8,660 bases of DNA. Origin: Thermoplasmata archaeon (GTDB taxonomy: Archaea > Thermoplasmatota > E2 > DHVEG-1). Location: assembly GCA_003651045.1 (NCBI GenBank), contig QMTJ01000036.1, positions 1-8,660 of the forward strand, given 5' to 3'. Below the pieces are notes generated by a model, which saw nothing but the letters and a program-made list of their open reading frames with translations, ran no database searches and had not been told where the DNA came from. Shown in pieces: positions 1 through 5,902 of this stretch. Within the stretch, counting starts at the first letter, position 1. Every line of letters begins with the position of its first letter. The translations under genes and the position numbers were made by a program.

Positions 1-150
1 ATATCCATTATAATGAGAAACCCCTTTTTTTATCAACAAATTAAATTTCTAGGTTTTTTATATGAAACTGTCAAAATCAAAATAAACACAAAAAACTTTT
101 TTCTATTGGGTAAGAGGCATGTAAGATGTACAAAACTTTGTTTTTAACAG

Positions 151-158
151 TTTATATC
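151..158 (+). promoter_or_regulatory. Candidate TATA box for the KaiC/V4R operon
   Basis: TTTATATC resembles the archaeal box A consensus TTTAWATA. It would place the transcription start near position 180, giving a leader of about 55 bases that contains the Shine-Dalgarno site. The whole 235-base upstream stretch is very AT-rich, so chance matches are likely; a second candidate (TTTTTATA) lies near 54-61. I see no gene in 1-235. Confidence 0.4.
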
Positions 159-223
159 TATATTTTAGAAAAGTTTTTAACTAACTAAAACATGTAAACA
201 TTATCTAGATAATTTAAGGTTTA

Positions 224-230
224 GGAGGAG
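224..230 (+). promoter_or_regulatory. Strong Shine-Dalgarno site of the KaiC-like gene
   Basis: GGAGGAG ends five to seven bases before the ATG at 236 and matches the pyrimidine-rich 3' end of archaeal 16S rRNA. It fixes the start at 236 and shows that this mRNA has a leader, unlike the hexulose-phosphate synthase operon in the same window. Confidence 0.85.
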
Positions 231-235
231 AAAGG

Positions 236-997
236 ATGGATGAAAATTTTGAATTAGAAAAAATAACTCAGGGTAGAGTTAGAACTGGTGTAAAAGGACT
301 TGATGAACTAATTGAAGGTGGATTCCCTAGAGGTAGTAATATCGTAGTCACTGGAGTAGCTGGTACTGGTAAAAGTATTTTTGGAATGGGTTTTATAGCT
401 GAGGGATGTAGAAATAACGAGAAATGTTTGTATATAACTGTTGAACAATCACCTGATGAAATCGTAGAACAAGCGATGCAGTTTAACTGGGATTTTAATC
501 AATGGGAGAGTGAGGGTAAATTAAAGATTGTTGCTCTTGATTATAGAAGACTCTCTGAAATGGAGACGTATAACGAGCTAACACGTCTTATAGAGGAGAA
601 TCATTATGATAGACTGGTAATTGATAGTATTACTTCTATTGTTAACTCACCGATTCCACCGTATAGTATTGCGGATGGAGCGGATAGAGGTTTGCACCTT
701 CCTGCGCTTGCTGAAATGAATAGAGCAAATGTAATGACGTTATTTGAATTAACAAAAAAACATGGTGTAACAACAGTTAGTATATCTCAAAAAGTTGAAG
801 GAAAACCTGGAGATACTTTGGATAACATCAGTGAATTTATAGGAGATGGTTTGATTTTATTAGAATTTGATGAGATAGGTAGTTCTTTGGAGAGAACTAT
901 TAGAGTTAAAAAGTTAAGAAAGACAAAAATTGATGGTATTTCACATCCTTTCGATTTTACTAACGAGGGGATTTTCATTAAACAAAAAGATGTTTAA
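236..997 (+). CDS. KaiC/RAD55-like RecA-fold ATPase, single domain
   Basis: A 253-residue cytoplasmic ATPase of the archaeal KaiC-like (RAD55/GvpD) branch of the RecA superfamily. Visible features, in order: the family N-terminal motif TGVKGLDELIEGGFPRG (17-33), Walker A GVAGTGKS (40-47), the catalytic-glutamate strand YITVEQS (66-72; E70 fits RecA's catalytic Glu, while KaiC's usual second Glu is Gln71), Walker B DRLVIDS (125-131), and the C-terminal signature VKKLRKT...HPFDFTNEGI (224-246), which corresponds to KaiC's K-x-R motif. The region that in KaiC CII holds the phosphorylated Ser/Thr reads ISEFIGD (198-204), closer to the non-phosphorylated CI domain, so autophosphorylation there is unlikely. 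Compared with KaiC there is an extra loop of about 15 residues after Walker B (138-155). With one domain it is half the length of cyanobacterial KaiC. Such proteins act as ATP-dependent regulators in archaea, mostly with unknown targets. The V4R gene starts two bases after the stop, so the pair is probably co-translated. Confidence 0.9.
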   Translation: MDENFELEKITQGRVRTGVKGLDELIEGGFPRGSNIVVTGVAGTGKSIFGMGFIAEGCRNNEKCLYITVEQSPDEIVEQAMQFNWDFNQWESEGKLKIVALDYRRLSEMETYNELTRLIEENHYDRLVIDSITSIVNSPIPPYSIADGADRGLHLPALAEMNRANVMTLFELTKKHGVTTVSISQKVEGKPGDTLDNISEFIGDGLILLEFDEIGSSLERTIRVKKLRKTKIDGISHPFDFTNEGIFIKQKDV

Positions 998-999
998 AT

Positions 1000-2133
1000 A
1001 TGCCTGTTAAAGATAGAGTCGTAACATGGTATATCAGAAACGTAATATTACCTCGAAGAGAAATCATTGATAAACCAGGTTTCGTCATAACATCACTTAG
1101 CGGAGAATATCATACAATCCTTCTTAGAGATCTATTTTTACCAGAATTGCTTTTTGAATTAATTGAAAATAATATTGTCCAACAGTATGATATGAAAGGA
1201 AGGCAAGCGTTGTATTCTGCTGGGAAAAAATTTGGTTATATATATTCATCTATGTCAAGCTTTCCAACGATACAAAACTCTTCAAAAAAAGAGTTTTCTG
1301 ATTTTGCTTATTTTTTAGTAAGATTTGTTGAGGGGACATATGCACAACAAGCTAAACATAAATTAGAATTGGATAAAAAAATATTTACTATCTCTTTTGA
1401 TGATTATATTATATGTAGACATAATGGTATTGGTCATATAATGACCGAGGGAGGGATCACAGGAATTTGGTCATATGCCATGCAGGATAAATCAATAGAA
1501 GGGGTGCAATTAGAATGCCAAGGTCGAGGTAATGAGAGATGCATAGTTTTATGTGCTCCTGAAAAAATAATTAAAGAAAGATCAAATAAGTTTTTCAGGG
1601 AACAAGATCTATCGGATCAAAAGTTTGATAATATTTATAAAACAATGAATGCAATACGACCAACAAAGTACTCATCTAATTCTCTAAAAAAATTACTTAA
1701 TGCTGGTTTTTTCAAATTTAAGCGAGGAGTTCTCTCATATAAAGGCCATAGATTTTTTGCTTGTGATTCTTACATTCTTTATTTTCTTGAAGAAGAACTC
1801 ATAAAATTGGAGAATGGAGAGCAAATTCTTTTTGACACTTGTTTTGAATATGGTAAATATCTTAGGGAATTATATGCTGGGGTGGATTATCAAAAATTTA
1901 TTCCTGACTTTTTTTCAGCTCTTGGTTTTGGAGATATTTTTGTAATACCTTCAGATGAAATTAAAATAGCCTCGATCTATTATCCTTGGACACATTTATC
2001 AGAGAAATCAAAATATGTAATATTAAGAGGGTTAATGTCAGGTATTGTCTCTAGCTCCCTTGGAAAAAAAATTGAATTCACCAAGTATAACATTAGTGTA
2101 AAAAACTATTTAACTTTAACAATAATAGCTTAA
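1000..2133 (+). CDS. Tandem V4R-domain sensor protein
   Basis: A 377-residue soluble protein whose first half is a V4R (4-vinyl reductase, TRAPP/Bet3-like) small-molecule-binding domain. Key features are the helix motif GRQALYSAGKKFGY (67-80), EGGITGIWSYA (150-160) and the cysteine signature C173-x-G-x-G-x(3)-C181-x(3)-C185, with C139, H141 and H146 nearby. The second half (about 255-377) repeats the fold: G273EQILF...YG285 aligns without gaps to G67RQALY...FG79, and RGLMSGIVSS (343-352) aligns to GGITGIW. The second copy has no cysteine signature. No signal peptide or membrane segment is seen. V4R domains in other proteins sense hydrophobic or aromatic ligands or tetrapyrrole intermediates; the ligand here is unknown. 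There is no Shine-Dalgarno site; the ATG follows the upstream stop by two bases, implying translational coupling with the KaiC-like ATPase, its likely partner. The C-terminus shows no DNA-binding domain I can recognise. Confidence 0.82.
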   Translation: MPVKDRVVTWYIRNVILPRREIIDKPGFVITSLSGEYHTILLRDLFLPELLFELIENNIVQQYDMKGRQALYSAGKKFGYIYSSMSSFPTIQNSSKKEFSDFAYFLVRFVEGTYAQQAKHKLELDKKIFTISFDDYIICRHNGIGHIMTEGGITGIWSYAMQDKSIEGVQLECQGRGNERCIVLCAPEKIIKERSNKFFREQDLSDQKFDNIYKTMNAIRPTKYSSNSLKKLLNAGFFKFKRGVLSYKGHRFFACDSYILYFLEEELIKLENGEQILFDTCFEYGKYLRELYAGVDYQKFIPDFFSALGFGDIFVIPSDEIKIASIYYPWTHLSEKSKYVILRGLMSGIVSSSLGKKIEFTKYNISVKNYLTLTIIA

Positions 2134-2148
2134 ATATAAAAAGCTGTT
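2124..2148. terminator. Weak hairpin between convergent genes
   Basis: AATAGCTT (2124-2131) pairs with AAGCTGTT (2141-2148) with one G-T wobble around a nine-base loop. It spans the stop codon of the V4R gene and ends three bases before the stop of the convergent UbiA gene. The stem is AT-rich with no long T-run after it, so a terminator role for either gene is only a guess. Confidence 0.3.
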
Positions 2149-2150
2149 CT

Positions 2151-3080
2151 TTACACTATTGTCATGATTATCTTTCCTAAAAATAAAAAGAATGGCCAGA
2201 AGAAATACGCAGCATCTACCATAACATTTGTGAGAGTATGTATATCAGTTTTTGTACTTTTTGCTTTTAAAATAAAATAGAAACAGTAAAAGTTAGACAA
2301 TATCAAAAACATTGCAAATGAGGGAAGTAGTTTTATGTTTACAGTTGTGACTATTAAAATGAATGACATAAAATTTATTAAATGCAAGAAAATCAGAAAT
2401 TTATGTTTACCCAAATAAATGGGTAATGTTTTTAGGTTCTGTTTTTTATCAGCTTCCATGTCTTTAATATCACAAAAACTTGTAATGAGTAAGATCTGCA
2501 AAAATACAAATACAGAAAATATAAGTAATAACAAATTTAGAGGATAAGCACAATATATGGCTGTAAAAACTATCAGTAAAGAAAATGATAATGCTGTATA
2601 ATAGCTTTTAAAACCAATCAGTTTACCAGTGAATTTTTTAAATTTTTTAGTATACAATAATCCTAAGAGTAATAACGATATCCCGATAATAATACTTCCT
2701 AGATTTCCAAAATAAAGTAGCAAGAATAAGAATCCACCAATATAAAGAGATATCATTAATGGACGAAATTTATAATATCTTTTAAGATGTTTTACCCTTG
2801 GAGAGCTATTTGAAGAATCAATATCTACATCTTTATAATAATCATAGCTGTAGATACTAAGAGTACCTAAATAAACTATCAGTAAAAACTCTAATTGGAT
2901 ATTTATACTAAATAAAAACATCGAGGAAATAACAATGCCCACAGTTCCCAGTGCAATTAGATGTCCTCCATAGATGAACTCATTACAAACAAGATTCTCT
3001 ATGTTATTTAATATCGCACTGAAATGTTTAAATGAATAATCAATTCTTTTATTGATAATTGAGTAGTTTATATTGCTCAC
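2151..3080 (-). CDS. UbiA-family membrane prenyltransferase
   Basis: A 309-residue, very hydrophobic protein with about nine predicted membrane segments (roughly 40-58, 64-79, 108-124, 127-143, 162-178, 182-201, 228-247, 251-271, 288-307), the topology of UbiA enzymes. These move a prenyl chain from a diphosphate donor onto an aromatic or lipid acceptor, with Mg2+ held by two Asp-rich motifs. The first reads DYYKDVDID (80-88): the usual NDxxDxxxD has lost its Asn-Asp start, but D84 and D88 remain. The second is DIKDMEAD (204-211), followed by KTLPIYLGK (217-225), close to the classic D-x3-D...TLP-x-x-LG pattern. Archaeal members make membrane lipids (DGGGP synthase), quinones or modified carotenoids; I cannot tell which applies. 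The start is GTG: an in-frame TAA lies only two codons upstream and the first internal Met is residue 54, so GTG is the best choice. The gene converges on the V4R gene with a 17-base gap. Confidence 0.85.
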   Translation of the reverse strand: MSNINYSIINKRIDYSFKHFSAILNNIENLVCNEFIYGGHLIALGTVGIVISSMFLFSINIQLEFLLIVYLGTLSIYSYDYYKDVDIDSSNSSPRVKHLKRYYKFRPLMISLYIGGFLFLLLYFGNLGSIIIGISLLLLGLLYTKKFKKFTGKLIGFKSYYTALSFSLLIVFTAIYCAYPLNLLLLIFSVFVFLQILLITSFCDIKDMEADKKQNLKTLPIYLGKHKFLIFLHLINFMSFILIVTTVNIKLLPSFAMFLILSNFYCFYFILKAKSTKTDIHTLTNVMVDAAYFFWPFFLFLGKIIMTIV

Positions 3081-3184
3081 CTCATCTTACCATAGTTGAC
3101 ATATTTTCTAGGTTGAAACACTGAATAAATATTCGTTATTATCCTTTTTCAACCCCCAAGTATCTGAGGTCAAACATACAACGT

Positions 3185-3200
3185 TATAAATACTTTTTTT
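3185..3200 (-). promoter_or_regulatory. Candidate promoter (BRE plus TATA) for the UbiA gene
   Basis: Read on the minus strand this is AAAAAAAG followed by TATTTATA, an A-rich BRE-like tract directly before a TATA-like box. Transcription would begin near 3160, giving a leader of about 80 bases. The box also reads TATAAATA on the plus strand, so its direction is uncertain, and a closer alternative (ATATTTAT near 3125-3132) exists for the same gene. Confidence 0.35.
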
Positions 3201-3203
3201 GCA

Positions 3204-3227
3204 TGTAACTGTGCAGATGCACATACA
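3204..3227. repeat. Dyad symmetry TGTGCA-GA-TGCACA, operator candidate
   Basis: A perfect inverted repeat (TGTGCA at 3210-3215, GA spacer, TGCACA at 3218-3223) extends outward as TGTA (3204-3207) and TACA (3224-3227), with a two-base bulge on the left. It lies about 25 bases from the TATA-like element at 3185-3192. It would overlap the start site of a plus-strand transcript, or sit just upstream of the BRE of the UbiA promoter. Both positions suit binding of a dimeric regulator. Confidence 0.45.
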
Positions 3228-3485
3228 CCCTGTACTGTTGATTTTATTCATTCTATTACTTTTACCTCTAAACTAAGAATCAGTTATATCAACATAAACC
3301 CCTACTCCAAAAAAATCCTGCAAAATTCTAAAAACACAAAAAATTGTTTGTTTTTGTTGAAAAAAAAGATTGTAACCCATACTTTGGATTACTCGAACTA
3401 TTCTATGTTTTGAATAAATAAGAGTATAGTGTAGGGTCAACTGGAGAGATTCCCTGGATTGGATAGCACTTGTTGATACATATCT

Positions 3486-3510
3486 AAGGTTAAAGATTTA
3501 ACCTTTAACC
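3486..3510. promoter_or_regulatory. Dyad with three TTTAACC half-sites upstream of the HPS operon
   Basis: AAGGTTAAA (3486-3494) and TTTAACCTT (3497-3505) form a perfect 9-bp inverted repeat around GA. A further TTTAACC (3504-3510) follows directly, giving three half-sites spaced like a regulator site, about 60 bp upstream of the operon's TATA box. As RNA, 3488-3495 can instead pair with 3503-3510 (8-bp stem, 7-base loop). With the T8 run at 3520-3527 that resembles a terminator for a transcript arriving from the left. The sequence alone does not separate the two readings. Confidence 0.45.
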
Positions 3511-3567
3511 AGTAATCGATTTTTTTTGGAGTATTGTTTAAAAAAACACAATGGATGAATAATATCT

Positions 3568-3575
3568 TTTAAATA
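3568..3575 (+). promoter_or_regulatory. TATA box of the HPS-RraA/DUF362 operon
   Basis: TTTAAATA is an exact match to the archaeal box A consensus. Its centre lies about 28 bp before the A of the ATG at 3600, so transcription should begin at or within a few bases of the start codon. There is no Shine-Dalgarno sequence before that ATG, which fits a leaderless mRNA. Confidence 0.65.
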
Positions 3576-3599
3576 AAGAATGTTTCATTCCAATGTTTA

Positions 3600-4892
3600 A
3601 TGAAAACAATTCTACAAGTAGCTCTTGATTTGCTTAACGGAGATAGAGCAATAAATATAGCTAAGGATGCTGTTAAAGGTGGAGGTGACTGGTTAGAAGC
3701 TGGTACACCTCTTATAAAAAGCGAGGGAATGGATATAGTTCGTAAACTTAGAGAAACATTCCCAGATAAAACTATTGTAGCTGATATGAAAACCATGGAT
3801 ACTGGTGCTTTTGAAACTGAGATGGCTGCTAAAGCTGGTGCAGATATTGTAGTAGTTTTAGCAGCATCAGATGATACTACTATAAAAGATGCTTTGAAAT
3901 CAGCACGTAAATATAGCGTGAAATTAATGGTTGATTTAATCGGTGTCCAAGATAAAGTTAAACGCGCGAGGGAACTTGAAAAAATAGGTGTAGACTATCT
4001 TTGTATACATGTTGGTATCGATGAACAGATGACTGGTAAAAAACCAATAGATGTTCTTAAACAAATTGTAAAAAACGTGGATATACCAGTTGCTGTTGCT
4101 GGTGGGATAAATAGTGAAACCGCTGCTGAGGTGGTAAAAGCTGGTGCAAGTATTATTATTGTCGGTGGTGCTATTACTAAAGCAAAAAATGTTACATTAG
4201 CTACAGAAATGATTAAAAAAGCTATTAGTGAAAAAAAAATTGTTAAAACTAATCTTTTTAAAAAATATGATAAAACAGAGCTTAAAAAAGCGTTTTCCTT
4301 GGTTTCCACTCCAAACATCTCTGATGCAATGCATAAAACTGGTGTTATGAAGGGTATACGACCTGTTAAACTTGGTTTTCATATGGTTGGAAGGGCTTTA
4401 ACTGTTAGCACTATCGATGGCGACTGGGCTAAACCTATAGAAGCAATTGATAAAGCTGAAAAAGGAACGGTAATCGTTGTAGATGTAAAAGGTGGTGAAA
4501 CAGCTATCTGGGGTGAACTCGCCACATGGAGTGCTAAACTAAAAGGTATAGCTGGTGTAGTCATTGATGGTGCTGTTAGAGACCTTGATGACATAGTTAA
4601 AATCGATTTTCCCATTTTTTGTAGACACATATCCCCTAACGCAGGTGAACCCAAAGGTTTCGGTGAAATCGGTGCTGAGATAACCTGCGGTGGTCAAACT
4701 GTTAGAACTGGTGACTGGGTTATAGGTGACGACTCAGGTGTAGTAGTAGTTCCTCAGGAGATTGCTCAGGAGATCGCTAACCGTGCACTGGATGTCAAGG
4801 AACATGAAAACCGTATACGTGAGGAAATAAAAAAAGGTGGCTCACTTGGAACCGTGGTTAAAGTTAAGAAATGGGAGAAAAAAATTGGATGA
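3600..4892 (+). CDS. 3-hexulose-6-phosphate synthase fused to RraA-like domain
   Basis: A 430-residue cytoplasmic fusion. Residues 2-210 are a TIM-barrel 3-hexulose-6-phosphate synthase of the OMP-decarboxylase superfamily: QVALDLLNG with D10, E33 in WLEAGTP, the ADMKTMD metal/substrate motif (61-67; D62, K64, D67), H137 in CIHVGID, and phosphate-binding loops AVAGGI (165-170) and IIVGGA (186-191). It catalyses formaldehyde + ribulose 5-phosphate to hexulose 6-phosphate and, in reverse, supplies pentoses in many archaea. Residues about 228-425 are an RraA-like domain (KGIAGVVIDGAVRD, 315-328) keeping the R327-D328 pair used for substrate and Mg2+ binding in HMG/CHA aldolases. Archaea generally lack the RNase E that bacterial RraA inhibits, so a lyase role is more likely than RNase control. 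The partner isomerase (PHI) is not in this window. The ATG at 3600 is the first possible start: an in-frame stop lies at 3570. The stop overlaps the next start as ATGA. Confidence 0.92.
   Translation: MKTILQVALDLLNGDRAINIAKDAVKGGGDWLEAGTPLIKSEGMDIVRKLRETFPDKTIVADMKTMDTGAFETEMAAKAGADIVVVLAASDDTTIKDALKSARKYSVKLMVDLIGVQDKVKRARELEKIGVDYLCIHVGIDEQMTGKKPIDVLKQIVKNVDIPVAVAGGINSETAAEVVKAGASIIIVGGAITKAKNVTLATEMIKKAISEKKIVKTNLFKKYDKTELKKAFSLVSTPNISDAMHKTGVMKGIRPVKLGFHMVGRALTVSTIDGDWAKPIEAIDKAEKGTVIVVDVKGGETAIWGELATWSAKLKGIAGVVIDGAVRDLDDIVKIDFPIFCRHISPNAGEPKGFGEIGAEITCGGQTVRTGDWVIGDDSGVVVVPQEIAQEIANRALDVKEHENRIREEIKKGGSLGTVVKVKKWEKKIG
4873..4877 (+). promoter_or_regulatory. Shine-Dalgarno-like site inside the HPS-RraA gene
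   Basis: GGGAG lies within the last codons of the fusion gene, 11 bases before the ATG at 4889 that overlaps its TGA stop (ATGA). It favours 4889 over the ATG at 4871, which has no such site upstream. Confidence 0.5.
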
Positions 4893-5878
4893 AAAAAGTT
4901 GTTTTTTTCACCGATGAAAACAAACTAAAAGATGCACTTAATATTTTCAACATTGAAAGTTTCAAAGGTAAAATAATTCCATTTAAACTCCATATGGGTG
5001 AGTTGAGAAACAAGTTTTTTGTTAAACCCAGTTTTGTGAGACATGTTGTTGATGTTTTAAAAAGTTTTAATATTGATGTTTTTCTCTTTGATACCACAGT
5101 TGCTTATTCAGGTTTAAGATCCACTAAACGTGGTTATGAAAAACTCGCTAGGATCCATGGTTTCCCACAAAAAGTAGGTTGCAAGGTTGTTATTGATGAT
5201 ACAGGTGTACCTGTAAAAGTAGAGGGTAAAGAGTACGAGGTTGCAGAGCATCTTTTTAATGCTACCCATATCTTTGCATTGTCACATGTAAAAGGGCATA
5301 TAGCTGCTGGTATGGGTGGTGCGATTAAAAACTTTGGAATGGGTGGTGTTACTAGGGAGACTAAACGTAGGATGCATAACTGGTGTAAACCTATGTATAT
5401 ACGTGATAACTGTGTTTTTTGTGGTATCTGTACTGAGGTATGTCCTTTTGATGCGATACATGTAAAAAAAGATAAAAAACTTTGGGGATGGGATGAAAAA
5501 GCTTGTTTTGGATGCGGAGTATGTGTTGAAAACTGTGGAAGTGATGCTTTGCAATATGTAGATGTCGACCTTCAATACAGTTTAGCATGTGCAGCAAAGG
5601 CATGTGTACAGGGTAAAAAAGTGATTTATCTCAATGAGTTGAAACGTATTGCAAAAAAATGTGACTGTCATCCATCTGCTGGACCTGTTATATGCCCAGA
5701 TATTGGGTATCTGGTTTCTGATGATCCTGTAGCAGTTGACAAGGCATCTCTTGATCTCATCAACAAGGTTAAACCTGATGTTTTTGAAAAAGAAAACAAG
5801 GTTGACCCTTATAAACAAATTAAATATGGTGAGGAGATCGGACTTGGTTCCTCCTCATATAGGCTTATAGAAATTTAG
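4889..5878 (+). CDS. DUF362 protein with two [4Fe-4S] ferredoxin clusters
   Basis: A 329-residue cytoplasmic iron-sulfur protein of unknown function. The N-terminal DUF362 part includes the conserved core HVKGHIAAGMGGAIKNFGMG (133-152) followed by TRETKRRMH. A bacterial-type ferredoxin insert then carries CVFCGICTEVCP (C175, C178, C181, C185) and CFGCGVCVENCG (C206, C209, C212, C216), enough for two [4Fe-4S] clusters. The DUF362 fold resumes with CDCH (258-261), C269 and the typical DIGYLVSDDPVAVDKAS (271-287). No membrane segment or signal peptide is seen. I chose ATG 4889 (protein beginning MKKVVFF) because it overlaps the upstream stop as ATGA; ATG 4871 would add six residues and a 22-base overlap. 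Coupling to the HPS-RraA gene suggests a shared pathway, perhaps a redox step, but no reaction is established for this family as far as I know. Confidence 0.88.
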   Translation: MKKVVFFTDENKLKDALNIFNIESFKGKIIPFKLHMGELRNKFFVKPSFVRHVVDVLKSFNIDVFLFDTTVAYSGLRSTKRGYEKLARIHGFPQKVGCKVVIDDTGVPVKVEGKEYEVAEHLFNATHIFALSHVKGHIAAGMGGAIKNFGMGGVTRETKRRMHNWCKPMYIRDNCVFCGICTEVCPFDAIHVKKDKKLWGWDEKACFGCGVCVENCGSDALQYVDVDLQYSLACAAKACVQGKKVIYLNELKRIAKKCDCHPSAGPVICPDIGYLVSDDPVAVDKASLDLINKVKPDVFEKENKVDPYKQIKYGEEIGLGSSSYRLIEI

Positions 5879-5902
5879 AAAAACCTGGGTTTTTTATTTT
5901 TT
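5879..5902. terminator. Bidirectional hairpin/T-tract terminator
   Basis: AAAAACC (5879-5885) and GGTTTTT (5888-5894) form a perfect inverted repeat around TG, followed on the plus strand by T6-A-T6 up to 5902. On the minus strand the same dyad also ends in a T5 run. It starts directly after the DUF362 stop and overlaps the last codons of the convergent acetate-channel gene, so it can end both transcripts. Archaeal RNA polymerase stops at T-runs even without a stable stem. Confidence 0.65.

Larger units (their letters stand above)
3081..3599. other. 519-bp gene-free regulatory region
   Basis: This AT-rich stretch separates the divergent UbiA and HPS-RraA genes. I find no ORF longer than about 20 codons that looks coding, and no tRNA. 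It holds two dyad symmetries (3204-3227 and 3486-3510), a TATA-like element at 3185-3192 that could serve either strand, the TATA box of the HPS operon at 3568, an A8 run (3360-3367) and a T8 run (3520-3527). The segment around 3430-3475 is visibly richer in G+C than its surroundings, which in a low-GC archaeon can mark a structured RNA. An AT-rich hairpin (3336-3342 with 3351-3357) also lies here. TGAATAAATA occurs twice (3122-3131 and 3411-3420). Confidence 0.6.

Noticed and set aside
118..197. CATGTAA repeated at 118-124 and 191-197 (and again at 3202-3208)
   Set aside because: Seven-base AT-rich matches are expected by chance in a window of this size; no consistent spacing or symmetry.
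236..997. Circadian-clock KaiC
   Set aside because: Only one ATPase domain, no phosphorylation-site pair, and no kaiA/kaiB neighbours; it belongs to the broader archaeal KaiC-like/RAD55 group.
3328..3350. Similar AACACAAAAAA stretches near 85-96 and 3333-3343, considered as a dispersed repeat
   Set aside because: The likeness is low-complexity A-richness without a defined unit, ends or target-site duplication.
3370..3410. TTCGA on the minus strand resembling a tRNA T-loop
   Set aside because: The flanking bases do not form a T-stem and no acceptor, D or anticodon arm can be built around it.
3995..4654. Open frames of about 60-107 codons on the minus strand inside the HPS-RraA gene
   Set aside because: They lie antisense within a clearly conserved gene, have no ribosome-binding site and show no recognisable motif; they are shadows of the codon pattern of the real gene.
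4889..5878. Simple ferredoxin or hydrogenase subunit
   Set aside because: The ferredoxin motifs are inserted in a larger DUF362 fold with its own conserved GMGGAIKN and SDDPVAVDKA motifs on either side.
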